NCBI RefSeq assembly: GCF_902148855.1
Contig: NC_043966.1
Location: forward strand, 24,169,588 to 24,233,587
Reading direction: 5' to 3'
DNA from: Sphaeramia orbicularis
Taxonomy: Eukaryota; Chordata; Actinopteri; Kurtiformes; Apogonidae
DNA length: 64,000 bases
Within the stretch, counting starts at the first letter, position 1; the number at the start of each line of letters is the position of its first letter. The notes under the pieces are model-generated. The model searched no databases. It saw nothing but the letters and a program-made list of their open reading frames with translations, and was not told the DNA's origin. The translations under genes and the position numbers were made by a program. This document shows, in pieces, positions 30,201 to 41,096 of this stretch.

Positions 30201-32256
30201 ACCAACCCAACTTCTGTAAATCTGGAGGCAGTAACTCTTCAGCAGCTGCTGCCCCATAAAACCTAAAGAATGAATCCAATACATGTTAAAGTGTAAAAAT
30301 TTGATGTTTTAAATACTACACTGATTTTGTTAGATGTTTGGTCATTGTGTTTCTCAAAAGGCACTAACCTGTCGTCTGCAGCTTTTCAGAGTCACAGTAG
30401 TCTTGGCACTAATATCATCCAAGTCTTTTTTGGTTCCTTTTGATAGTTTTTTGCCCAGTACTTCACGAACAAATGCATCATCAAATGCGTAGTACCTACA
30501 CAAAAAAACACAAAAAATAATTTGCAATGATTCAGTGAACCTACTGCAACATGTCAGGGTTTTTCCAACCATTAAACTGCTTTTGTGCAATAACCAAGCC
30601 ATTTGGAGTAGCACCTAAGCACAATTAATGTGAAATCAATGTGGAGAACATTTAAGCACTTTCAAGCATTTTCAAGATTTTTGTATGTTTTTACCAAATT
30701 TGTGGACATACAGTACATGTGTTAATAAAAATGGTACAAATTCTACATATTTTTATTGAAAAAAGTTACATTTTCCTGTGGAAAGATCCCCATATTCCAT
30801 AACATTGAGAAAATGCTTGAACCAAAGCAGCACCTAAGCCCTCTGACAACCAAGGGAAACCATGGATGTTATGAACACCTAAGAGCCTAAGAAATGTATT
30901 TCTGTTCATGTTCAAATTCAGAAAAAAACACAGAAAAATACGGAAGACTGACAGAAGTGAAGTTTTCCGTCTAAAAGATCAGACACATTCACATTAGATA
31001 TTAGAATAAATGAGGATAGGGCACCTTTCTATGAGGATGGCTTGTCGATGAGGTGGGATCTGAAACAGTAGCTGGTTGGCTAATTTGGCTGGACTATGCA
31101 GAAGACGCTCACACATCTGGAAAGTCCTGTACTGGTCCATGGTGTCACTCAGCAGAACATCTGCACTTGTCTCACACTCCTCCAGTACCCCTCCTTCCAT
31201 TCGCACCTTGACTGCATCATTCACTGTTGGATAATTCACACAAGCATGACTTACAGGGCTGCTGCTACTAATGTGTTGGTAAAAAAAAATATACTAAAAT
31301 CTGAAAAGAAGTAGTAATCATCCAATAAAATGGTCCCTGTCAATGTTTTAGTATTATATATGATGATGTATGATGACTTATATTACTGCTGCATTGATGT
31401 GTATGTTTGATTTTACTGCTCTAGGTGTTTAAGGTTGAGCTCATTTGATCTACTTCACTACTATTGGGTAGTTTGATCTATAGTGAAGACTGACATTTTG
31501 TAAACTGTTATACTTAATACTTAGTTATGGTGTAAGTTATGCTTGTGGCATAACAATCCTAAAATACCACATTAAAGGTCTTCAGTTTTGACAATATATT
31601 TACCAGCTACTCTGAAGTTTTTTTTTAGTAAGTTATTTAGCTTAAGAAGGGAGAAAATGTCTCAGTCTCTCTTTTGGGTTATCATAAATACTCAAAAGTA
31701 ACTGAGGTAACCATGGCCTAGATGGTTGGAGAAGTGGCTTGTAACCAATTTGCATGTCCATATGTACAATATACTGACAGATAAAGATTCCTCTTAACTA
31801 ATTCAGAGCCTTGGTACACTCGTAGTATTCATTTAAGAGCAGATAAATAATTGTTATCTGAAAAGTAACTAGGCGTGTCAGACAATATAGTGGTGTAAAA
31901 AATGCAATATTTGCCTTTAAGGTGTAGTGAAGTATGTAAATAAAGCTGCAGGAAATGTAAATACTCAAGGGAAATACAGGTACTTATTATGTACTGCATT
32001 ATATTCCATCACTGCAAATGAATTGCACATTTTAGAGGCAGTAGATGATTGTTAGGCATACTGCAGTACCCATAAATAAACCCATATGAAGGATATGTGA
32101 ATCCCAGAAGATTATTGGGGCCATGATGATCAGGGGATCCACCATTAGTTTGTCCATAATGCGACACATACCTGTGTATCCATCTAACCACAGCTGGTAA
32201 ACCTCTTCATCCATGATAGTGGTGTTACCAACGAACACATCCAGCTCCACTGCCAT
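27229..32256 (-). CDS. fibp: Acidic fibroblast growth factor intracellular-binding protein
   Basis: FIBP binds internalised FGF1; human loss-of-function causes an overgrowth syndrome. Coding exons: 32256-32172, 31223-31025, 30495-30369, 30159-30059, 29957-29824, 29373-29265, 29173-29110, 28963-28877, 28741-28644, 27298-27229. All are GT-AG and in phase, giving 357 aa. Recognition comes from family blocks: N-terminal [10 protein letters not shown] (4-13), [68 protein letters not shown] and the C-terminal WDRYMG...YHD. The length equals the shorter human isoform, which lacks a seven-residue insert before the DMD-rich segment. I chose ATG 32254-32256 (MAVELD) because it aligns with human MTSELD; an in-frame ATG two codons upstream (32262) is possible. 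No signal peptide or membrane segment. Many small introns, with no repeat insertion large enough to disturb them. Confidence 0.96.
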
Positions 32257-32718
32257 CTGCATGGAGGCAAAGGAACAAAATCCACAAAAGCTGTCATGAA
32301 GCTCCAATTAACCACCAGCACCAACAGTCAGGTTATCTTAGCTCCAACAAAAGCTCTAAAGGTTGTCAGAAGAAGACACTATACCTTGTGTTTCGCGTTG
32401 CTCCAAGCTGTTGTATAAGCAAGTTACAATATAAGCCAAGTAAATCTCTGGAAGAATTGGTTGAGCTATAATTTACTTTCCATGGCTTCCTAATTAGCTG
32501 ACCTCTTCCGCTAAATGCTAGCCTTGTATGCTAACTGCGACGTCAACTGACCGATGTCAGAGGACACTGAATTGACAACCAGACACACAAACGCTGAGCA
32601 AAAACAAAATTAACATAACGTTACAATTCGTTAAGTAGTAAATGTATTTCGTCTGTCGTTAAATCAGAAATAGCGGCGTCAGGTGCGCAATGTCAACAAC
32701 AGCAGGCACTCAAAAACA

Positions 32719-32745
32719 ACTTCCGGCTTTGACGTCACAGGAAGA
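32719..32745 (-). promoter_or_regulatory. fibp: fibp core promoter motifs: ETS site and CRE
   Basis: ACTTCCGG (32719-32726), the classic ETS/GABP site of housekeeping promoters, is followed by TGACGTCA (32730-32737), a perfect palindromic CRE, and AGGAAG (32739-32744), a second ETS-like core. They lie about 465-490 bases upstream of the fibp ATG. No TATA box is seen, in keeping with a broadly expressed gene. The transcription start is not known from sequence. Confidence 0.5.
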
Positions 32746-32761
32746 GATTACTCTATTGGAT

Positions 32762-33847
32762 GGACGTTCGAGCCACATTTAAACAAGAAATATGGGAAAG
32801 GACATTGGACGGACCCGTGAAGACTAACACTTTTATTTCTGTTGAACACATGACTGTTCAATTTTTTAATTCTTAGTGATCAAAAACGGATTTTTATTTT
32901 TCTATTCTATTTTCCGTTGTTATGAGTAACAGACCCCTGCTATGGTTGCCATGCAGTTCCAACCGTAGGAAAAAAGGGTCTATTTTATTTAACAGAAGCA
33001 ATAATATCATTTTCAGATACATGGGATGTGTTACTGAAATCAAAATGTAAACTAAAAGGTTAAAGTCAAACTAAAATATCTTTAGGAACTCTAGTTATGT
33101 AAAGGGCAATTCAACATAATTCATTGACTTCAATACCCATGATCCTAAGCTGTGTTGATACACAGTTGAAGTTGAAACAATAAATTATGCTTTGAAGCTC
33201 TATAATTACCCTTGCTTGAAATTCATCCTGGGAGGCATATTCTCATGCAGCTCCATCATTTGTTGTTAACTGATTCAGGGGATTAAAATGTATTTATGGT
33301 GATGAAAACTCACCACAGACATAAAAATAAAGAAAATAAATACTCCTTAAAATAGAAACACTAAGACTATACAATTGTTAAGCTCATTAAAATTAACCCA
33401 AAAATAAATAATAATAATTCCAGAGCCAGTAGTAATGATGGCAGTAGGCTATGTTAAATTTATTTATGGTTACATTTATTAGTGATTATTTTGGACCAAA
33501 ATTTAAATCAAACCATGGAGGTAGAATAAAATACAATCCTCTCCTCACTTTTCCTGTTGTGTCAAGGAGATGCGATGCTTCAGTTTGTTGAAACCTGGGT
33601 CATCTCCCAGAGGTGACTGGAGGTCCCTGTACAAAACCCCAAGAGAGACCCTGTCCCAGATTGGCTCCTCTTCTCTCTCCACTGCAGCAGGGTTTTGTGG
33701 GTTTACAATCCCTTGTTCTACAGAGAAAAAGTCTGTATGTTTATAGATGGCTTGTATCTATTTGTATGCTTTATAAAGCTGTGTTTTTATTTTGTAGCTA
33801 AATAAAAAGTGGACCAACATAGAGTTGGTCAGGTGCTCATTGTGAGT
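32762..33847. other. Intergenic, no gene seen
   Basis: AT-rich upstream flank of fibp up to the target-site duplication of the L1-type insertion. Nothing recognisable. Confidence 0.45.
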
Positions 33848-33858
33848 TACCTCTGACC

Positions 33859-33970
33859 TTTTGTTTTTATTTTTATTTATCTATTTTTTTTTTTTATATA
33901 CAAATAGAACAACAGAACATGGAGAAAACATAATGCTCAAGGTGAGGCAGGAAGAAAATAAAAAAAATAA

Positions 33971-34057
<87 letters not shown>

Positions 34058-34665
34058 AGTAAATTAAATAAATAAAAGTAAAAAGAATTTAAAAAAACAA
34101 AAACTTAAATTCGTTACATAAGGCTTTATTTTTCACAGCTTTAGAGTTAGTGCAAAAGTTAAGAGTGTCCAAGTAGGATTTTAAGTGGGATTGAAAGACC
34201 ACAAAGCTGGGTTTCCGTTTGGCAAATTTGCTTGCATGCACATGAAATTTTGCTAATAACGAAATGAGATTAAGAATAAACAACTTCTTAACAGGCAGAT
34301 CATTAATAAAGAAAACAAATAAAATATCTTCAATTTTGAAGTTTAGGGAAATATCCAGTTTTCTATTTTAAAAAAGACTGATATCACACCAAAAAAATTT
34401 GACTAAAGGCACATTCCCAAAACAGATGAGCTAATGTTTCATCCGTAGTGTGACAAAATGAGCAAACAGGGTCAACATTGATCTTATACTTAACCAGAGC
34501 TGAATTAACTGGATAACACCTGTGTAACAGTTTTAGAGATACCTCTCTCACCTTATTCGAAATGAAAAACTTCCTAGGTAATAACCATACTTTTTCCCAG
34601 GCCACATCAAAATATAAATTATTCCAAAAAAAGATAGAAGTTGGCTTACAAATTGTTTATTATGC
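33859..34665 (-). mobile_element. 5'-truncated L1-type LINE insertion
   Basis: On the minus strand, a reading frame at 34605-34384 encodes the C-terminal end of an L1-type ORF2, including the zinc-binding CSFC..(T)..HLFWEC motif after KVREVSLKLLHRCYPV. A second frame segment at 34283-34089 matches the conserved ORF2 tail (LLAKFHVHASKFAKRKP). The two are out of register, so the copy is dead. The A-rich 3' end is at 33859-33900. A near-perfect 11-bp target duplication (TACCTCTGACC 33848-33858; TATCTCTGACC 34666-34676) frames it. A (TA)n run expanded in its 3' part. Confidence 0.75.
33975..34054. repeat. (TA)n microsatellite within the LINE 3' region
   Basis: About 40 TA units. Confidence 0.95.
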
Positions 34666-34676
34666 TATCTCTGACC

Positions 34677-36078
34677 GTCAGTCCCCCTTGTTAGTGTTAG
34701 TGAGGTCAGAGGTCAGCTGGAGATACATGCCCTTTGGCAGCAGTTTGATCACCTTGGCACAGAAATGAGTGTTAGATGTTCACATTTAACAGTAATTTTT
34801 TAATTTATTTTACTCATTATCTCATATTTCACTCCACCTTTCTTTATTCTTATTTTAAGAATTTGCTATGAGGATAATTCCTGATTCTCAAATTCTCTCT
34901 GTTGATTATGCATTTTAATGAGCAAAGATACAGATCAAGCATATACATGGAATGATAAGTAGACTGATAAACTAGCTGCATGAGACTCACTGTAATGTCT
35001 CACTTTTCTTGCCCTTCTGTGGTTTTCTCCATTTCACACATTCTTTTTAAAATGGCTGAATGTTTTTACAGTGCACTGGTTCATATGTCTTTAGCTAAAG
35101 ATGTTGTGAAGCTATAGTGTATTTAAGTCATAATACACTAATGGTTTTTGAAACTATTCACACTGAAGATATTTTTTTAATCCTCTTTGACCTGCAGGAG
35201 TTTGTGTCACCTGCTGACACCGTAAAGTCAGGGTTTTTGTGATGTTCTGTATTTTGTTGCCTCAAAATTGAAATTTTGACCCACTTAAATATATCCTTTT
35301 CTATGGAGTATATCGCCCTTCAGGCAAAAGATATTTTTGTCCATATCATATAGATTTAAGCTTGTGTATGTCTTACATCTGCTACTATTACTCCACAGCT
35401 CATCTTGCTGATGATTTTGTGCTAAGCAGGATGTGGATTCGCCCACGGCCCATGGAGTATAATGGATGGTGGATGATGTGTTTTGATACTCTCTGACCAG
35501 CTCAAGAAGTCATGAGGCCCCAACATGAAGATTATATAGACCAGCTTAAAGGTAGACCATCAGCCACAGCTGCATGCTCACCAGCCCAAATGATTTAGAG
35601 AACCTGTAGTTTTACAGACTGAGGATCACTAAAATTGAAAGAGACAGCTCAAACAGATTACCTGCTTCACAATCCTGACCCATGGCTTCAGACACAATTA
35701 GCATGAAGCTCCTTTAAGGGCAACTCCACTCAATACACACAGAGATGACAAAAGCACAAACATTTTACACAGGTAGAAGAACAGAAAAAGTACTGGTTAA
35801 TGGTCTTTTCACAAGTAAAAGTGAAAAAGTGCAGAAAAAGAGTTTAAAACTAAAAAATTGAGCCTTATGTTACACATTATGAAACTACTCTTAAAATCAA
35901 AAACTAAAAATCTAAAATACTACAAACTGTGAAAATGATCATTGCTACAATGTGTAAATCAGGATTTCATGGTCTGCAAAATTAGGAAAAAAATGTTTAA
36001 TGAATACAATTACAAAATCACAAATACTGCAGAGAAGTACATCTAAAACTTCTGCTGAAGTGTAATAACAAAGTCTTT
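34677..36078. other. Intergenic, no gene seen
   Basis: AT-rich sequence. A short minus-strand frame (34768-34684, KVIKLLPKGMYLQLTSDL...) directly beside the LINE is open and GC-richer, but too short to interpret. Confidence 0.4.
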
Positions 36079-36086
36079 GTACTTAG

Positions 36087-36632
36087 TAGGGATGTCCGAT
36101 ATTGGCTTTTTTTGCCAAAAACCGATATGCCGATATTGTCCAACGCTTAATTTCCAATTCCAATATCTACCGATACTGCTGCCGATATATGTGGGATATT
36201 AAAATAATTTTAGGTAACTTAATATATATCCTGTCATGGAATTAACACATCATGCCTAATTTTATTGTGATGCCCCATTGGATGCATTCTCAAATGCAAC
36301 AAGGCTTTCAAAATGTAAACACTGTCTGTGCAAAGAATACATACTTCAGCTTAAGTTGTGGAAAAAATGCCATATTTATTTATTTTCTCTCCCTCCCTCC
36401 ATGAGTCTGTTACAGTGTGGCAACTCTACTGTACAATTTTGAAAACTGCACATTTCTTTCAGTTACAAACAATGCTTCATTTACACGTCGGTAAATGCCA
36501 GTGAAATCAAGGCATTATTTTATCGGTTTTAATGATAGGCAAAAAAAACAATAACGATATTCACTGATATCACATTTTTATGCCAATATTGGGCTGATAA
36601 TATCGGTGGGCTGATATTATTGGACATCTCTA
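36087..36632. mobile_element. hAT-type MITE with intact 8-bp target duplication
   Basis: Identical 8-bp duplications GTACTTAG flank the element (36079-36086 and 36633-36640). The termini are inverted repeats: TAGGGATGTCCGATATTGGC on the left and, inverted, TAGAGATGTCCAATAATATC on the right. They are rich in CGATAT motifs typical of fish hAT MITEs. The 546 bp contain no coding frame. Confidence 0.85.
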
Positions 36633-36640
36633 GTACTTAG

Positions 36641-38218
36641 TTATTTCCCATGTCTGAGCAGAGACAAAGATGTATTCACAAATTAAACAGCTGCTGAAAT
36701 ATATTTTTATATGATTGGGTCAAAAATCCATATTGCAATTTGGATGGATTATGATAATAAATAATATCAAGAGTTTCCTTGATTAGTTATCAAGGAAAAT
36801 TCACAGATATGTAAGTGAAACAGTGAAATGTTTTGTGTGCGTGTCTGTGTTTTTGTTGTAGTTGTTTTTTCAACTCAAACGTGCAAACCTAATCAAGCAT
36901 TACCAGTCACTGTAAAAACTGAACACATACTACATATATATGGTATATGAATGAGAATATGCATAAAACAGTGTGGGTCACTAGGGGTTAAAACTTCTGT
37001 GAGTTTGACTATAAGAAGCACAAGGTTAGGGTTGTAAAAAGATTGTGGAACAGGCTAAAATAACTTTGCGTGATAAACATTGCAACTTTAAACATGGTAT
37101 TTACCTTTAGCTGGCAAAGGGACACGAACCCTATTTATTTGTGTAAAATCTACTTATTGAGACATATTGCATGGATAGCATCAACAAGAATCTTAACAAT
37201 ACTCATCCTTTAAACAACAGAAAATTATATTTTTATTTTATTAGTTAAATAGGAAACAGAAGGGAGAGCTAAAAAGGAAAAAGACATTTGTCCCTGTTAT
37301 GTGTTGTTATATTTTGTGTGCAATTGGTCAAAGACCAATTGTCTGCTGTTGTTTGTTGTTTTCTCCTACTATGACCGTTGGACATTGATAATGTTAGTTT
37401 ACAACACTTGAGGGATGAGGGAAATTTGTGATATCATATAGTACAGAGGGTTATCTGTAATTACACACATATCTTAGATACAATGATAAGTTGTACATAT
37501 ACATATAATAATTGCTGACAAAGATCTGTAGTGTGTTGTAATGAAAATTCTATTGTCGCTATAATGTATCATTCATTATTAAATTCACAGAGGAAGTTTT
37601 GTGATAATTTACGTTTCTCACTCTGTCAACAGGATTACAAAAAGAAATGCCACCAGGTTTCATGATACTGTAAGGGTAGGGCATGGGCATAAATGAACCC
37701 CTTACAATTTACTCCAGATCAATAAAAAAAACAGAGGATACACCTGGATCCTCTGAAATGACTCTAATTAGTCAACATGCATAGTGTCTCGTGTTTTTCT
37801 TGCACTGTATCTCAACTTTTCTGTCTAAGTATGTATTTTTCATACTTTGTTATGTTATATTGAGGCCTTTATTTGGAATAGTCTGTGTGAATTTTATAAC
37901 TGTTTCATTTTTAAGGGGCATTATTTTAGGGTTTGGGTTTTGTTTTATTTATCATGCTATTGTAATATTCAAATAAACTACACAAACCAGACTTATATTC
38001 GATCACATCAGCTAATTGTTCCATACTGAAAACATATATAAATAGCCATGTATTAAAAAATAATGAACCTTTTGTACTATTTACAGGCCTTTTTCCAACC
38101 AGATAAATGGAACTGTAATTGATTCATTTTATTGATGATAATAATGTCAGCATGTATTTAGATTAAAATACTATTGTCTGCATGAGGATTAACAGTTGCT
38201 CCTTACAGATAGCCTATG
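36641..38218. other. Intergenic, no gene seen
   Basis: AT-rich. A weak match to the interspersed repeat at 18396 lies at 37655-37715. No exons. Confidence 0.45.
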
Positions 38219-38219
38219 C

Positions 38220-38278
38220 CATTCATTCATTCATTCGTTCATTAATTCATTCGTTCGTTTGTTCATTCATTCATTCAT
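38220..38278. repeat. (ATTC)n tetranucleotide repeat, degenerate
   Basis: Repeated ATTC/GTTC/ATTA units at the start of a GC-richer segment upstream of ccdc85b. Confidence 0.8.
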
Positions 38279-39640
38279 GTAATTTTCCCCTGAATGCACA
38301 GATGTCTTTCTGGGGCGTGGACAGGACAAACGTCCATTTATTTGACATAAGAAAGTCAATCGCTGGCCTCTTGGGAAATCCACGGACCACAGCCGACGTG
38401 GCTCAGATTGCAGCAGTGCATTTGGCAGCTCCGTGCAGCTCCGTGCAGCTGATCTCTGCCCTTTCATCTGTGATCTCCGTTATTTTATAATGTGTCACAT
38501 CAGAGGCCTTGGTGTGCGCACCGGCCTCTGTGCGCTTTGGTCGCTGCGTGGACACAATCTGCTCTCTTTTCCTCCGACGATTAATCTAAATAAATCCCCG
38601 TAAATCCCTCTCCCTGCCCTCCCTTTCTGTATTTCTGAATGTGTCCTTCAAAATCCTAACATAGGAAAACGACTCAGTCAACATGTCTTTTTATCGGATA
38701 TCTAGACGCACATCAACACTCTTTTTTTCTAACCTCATATGACACCCTGATTCCATCCACTGGTCCCACTTGCACGGTTAACACCCTACATTGTTATGGC
38801 CTCAGTGAAACAATGGAGGTGGGACACAGGGCGGAAGGATGTGGCTGAATGCCTCAGCATAAACCCATGGAAAAAAGCCTGCAGTCACACTTTCCGCTGG
38901 TGTGCTTGAAAAGAACCGAGTACAGCTATGGAGCACTGGCATCTTTCACCGCTCAGGGCCCATGCTTTTACTGTACGTGGCTGCAAATGTGTCAGACACA
39001 GATATCTATATTGAACAGAAATCAAACAAAACAAAAGTGGCTGATTTCTGTTTTTGATGGTGAGCTCATTCCAATGAATGGACTCAGAGGAAGTGGCTTC
39101 ACACAGGCTTTCCCACTCATTTCCTCTTAAAACTGCGCTCATCTATGATGTTTTGGTTTCAGAGCAGATGGGTAGAGTGTGCTCATGTTTTTCTATCCAA
39201 ATGGGGGCGCACAAGTTCGCCATGGAGAAACCCTTCATCCTTACGCACCTTGAAGGCTACAGTAGATTATTTACACATTGATCTTCTGTCAGATTTGAGG
39301 TAAAACCACAGCATGAGTCGAATGTGTCACAGTTGTGTCTGAAACCACCACAGGAAACCACAAATATATCTAATAATATGAGCAATTTGTCAAAACAGCT
39401 GTCATCATTTCTAAACAAAACTTCCGGTTACGCACTAAAAGTAAAATGCATGTTGATAACAGAGGTGATGATTTCCAAACACAGTAAAGCAGGTAGGTAA
39501 TAATGACAATGGAAAGTGTCCGTACGTATAAAGTATCTCAAATTAAATTATTACCAATCATGCATTTTTCTATAAATTTCTTTCCTATATGCGTTATTTC
39601 CACTCTTCATGCTTTTGTTTTGAAGTGGACAGGCTCTACT
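38279..39640. other. ccdc85b upstream flank
   Basis: GC content is raised at 38280-38600, with a tandem copy of gcagctccgt near 38426-38448. This could be regulatory, but no specific motif stands out. No exons. Confidence 0.35.
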
Positions 39641-40126
39641 TTCCGGCAGTGGTTCAGCTTGACACGCATCTCGCTCCACAGCGGATTCACAGCCGTGAAA
39701 GTGGCGGAGGCGGACATTGTTGTGGTAACAGTCCAGCTCCAGAGGATGAGCTGAGATGATGCACTTATTCTGAGCGGATAACGGCGGAGATTGGACGGTG
39801 GTTTGTTTAGTTTTTTTTTTTTTTTATCTAAAGAATGAACCATTTGTAAACAAGCTGCTGCAGCACACGGACTGTTCAGCCACTGGAGGACTGAGTTCAT
39901 TCAGCCGAGGCGAGCGGAGCGCGGTCTGATGAGACGATGCCAGCGACGTAAAAATCACAACATCTGCAGGGTGTGCGTTCGAGGCTGCTGGGTTAAGCCT
40001 CCGTGGACTGACCGGGCCTTTGTACATTCGTGCGGTACAGAAACCCCAACGGGAAGGCCTTCAAAATACTGTGAGAAGAGGTGAAATAAGGACAGTTATA
40101 TTCCTGGAGGCCTTTGGAGAACACAG

Positions 40127-40163
<37 letters not shown>

Positions 40164-40493
40164 AGAGGATGACAGATTGACATTAATGGGGGTTTGCAGT
40201 GCATTTTCATACACGACCTCATTAAGGCATTATCCACGGAGAACAGACAGCACAAAATAGGTCTGAAGTCACAGCACAGAGAAGAAGCAAATCTGAATAA
40301 CAGATATCACATGCTTCTGCCTTGATCTGGCCTCCGGTGGTGTAATAATTTCATCCATCTGGAAAACACTGGATGAGGATGAAGATGAGGATGTGATGAC
40401 TCTTCCTGAGCGCTGAACCATCTATCCAGGCTACATCTCATCGCTTATAATAGATTCTCAGGGAGCAGGTGAGAGTACGTTTTTAATCACAAA
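39641..40493 (+). promoter_or_regulatory. ccdc85b: Probable ccdc85b promoter and 5' leader
   Basis: Relatively CpG-richer sequence at 39650-39950 (for example gaggcgagcggagcgcgg) leads without an evident intron into the ccdc85b ATG. A run of 12 CTG triplets lies at 40128-40163. A cag/gtgagag donor-like sequence at 40467-40471 has no matching acceptor before the ATG. The transcription start is not determined. Confidence 0.4.
40128..40163 (+). repeat. (CTG)12 triplet repeat in the presumed ccdc85b leader
   Basis: Twelve uninterrupted CTG units, 331 bases upstream of the ccdc85b start codon. Its apparent poly-Gln translation on the other strand is not a gene. Confidence 0.9.
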
Positions 40494-41096
40494 ATGAGCA
40501 GTGAAGGTGAGATGTTAAATAGAGAACTGTCAAAGATGTCTGACGAGGACCTGCTGGCGTGCTCCAAAGAGGAGCTGGTGAGCCGGCTGCGCAAAGAGGA
40601 GTCAGACAAGATTTCAGCTCTCATCCAGCGCGGACGCCTGATAAAAGAGGTAAATAAACAGCTGCAGGGACACCTCCTAGAAATCAGGGAACTGAAAGTC
40701 ATTAATCAGCGCTTGCAGGAGGAAAACGCAGAGCTGAGAGACCTGTGCTGCTTCCTCGACGACGACCGGCTCAAAGTGAAGAAGCTGGCCCGGGAATGGC
40801 AGCTGTTTGGGCATCACGCTGCCAAAGTGATGCGGGAGGACCTGGGCGGATACTTGAAGAAACTCGCCGACCTGGAGCGCATGCAGGACGGACTGGTGAA
40901 GGAGAATTTGGACCTAAAGGAGCTGTGCCTGGTACTGGAGGAGGAGTGCGTCAGTAGGAGCGACTCCAGCCCCGGAGGCTCAACCGAGCTAAACCTGCCC
41001 TGCATGGTGGCCCGAGACCTGGGAGATGGAAGCTCAAGCACAGGCAGCGTGGGAAGTCCAGACCAGCTCCACCTGGTGTGTTCACCCGATGACTGA
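40494..41096 (+). CDS. ccdc85b: Coiled-coil domain-containing protein 85B
   Basis: CCDC85 family members bind p120-family/delta-catenins at adherens junctions; CCDC85B (DIPA) is also reported as a transcriptional corepressor. The gene is a single 200-residue coding exon (human 202), as for mammalian CCDC85B. Residues 24-55 resemble human KEELVRRLRREE...ALVQRGRL. The first heptad-rich coiled coil covers about 27-95, with the family signature VNKQLQGHLLEIRELK and ENAELRDLCCFLDDDR. A second helix, EDLGGYLKKLADLE...ENLDLKELCL, spans about 115-150. The C-terminus RDLGDGSSSTGSVGSPDQL..CSPDD is nearly identical to human. The first ATG was taken; a second in-frame ATG at codon 8 is possible. The codon-third GC is higher than surrounding DNA. 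Confidence 0.96.
   Translation: MSSEGEMLNRELSKMSDEDLLACSKEELVSRLRKEESDKISALIQRGRLIKEVNKQLQGHLLEIRELKVINQRLQEENAELRDLCCFLDDDRLKVKKLAREWQLFGHHAAKVMREDLGGYLKKLADLERMQDGLVKENLDLKELCLVLEEECVSRSDSSPGGSTELNLPCMVARDLGDGSSSTGSVGSPDQLHLVCSPDD

Noticed and set aside
32254-32262. Upstream in-frame ATG of fibp as the start
   Set aside because: The ATG at 32262 has a poor context and would add two residues beyond the human alignment; possible but less likely.
39993-40214. Minus-strand poly-Gln protein
   Set aside because: It is the translation of (CTG)12 in the ccdc85b leader; no homology or splice context.
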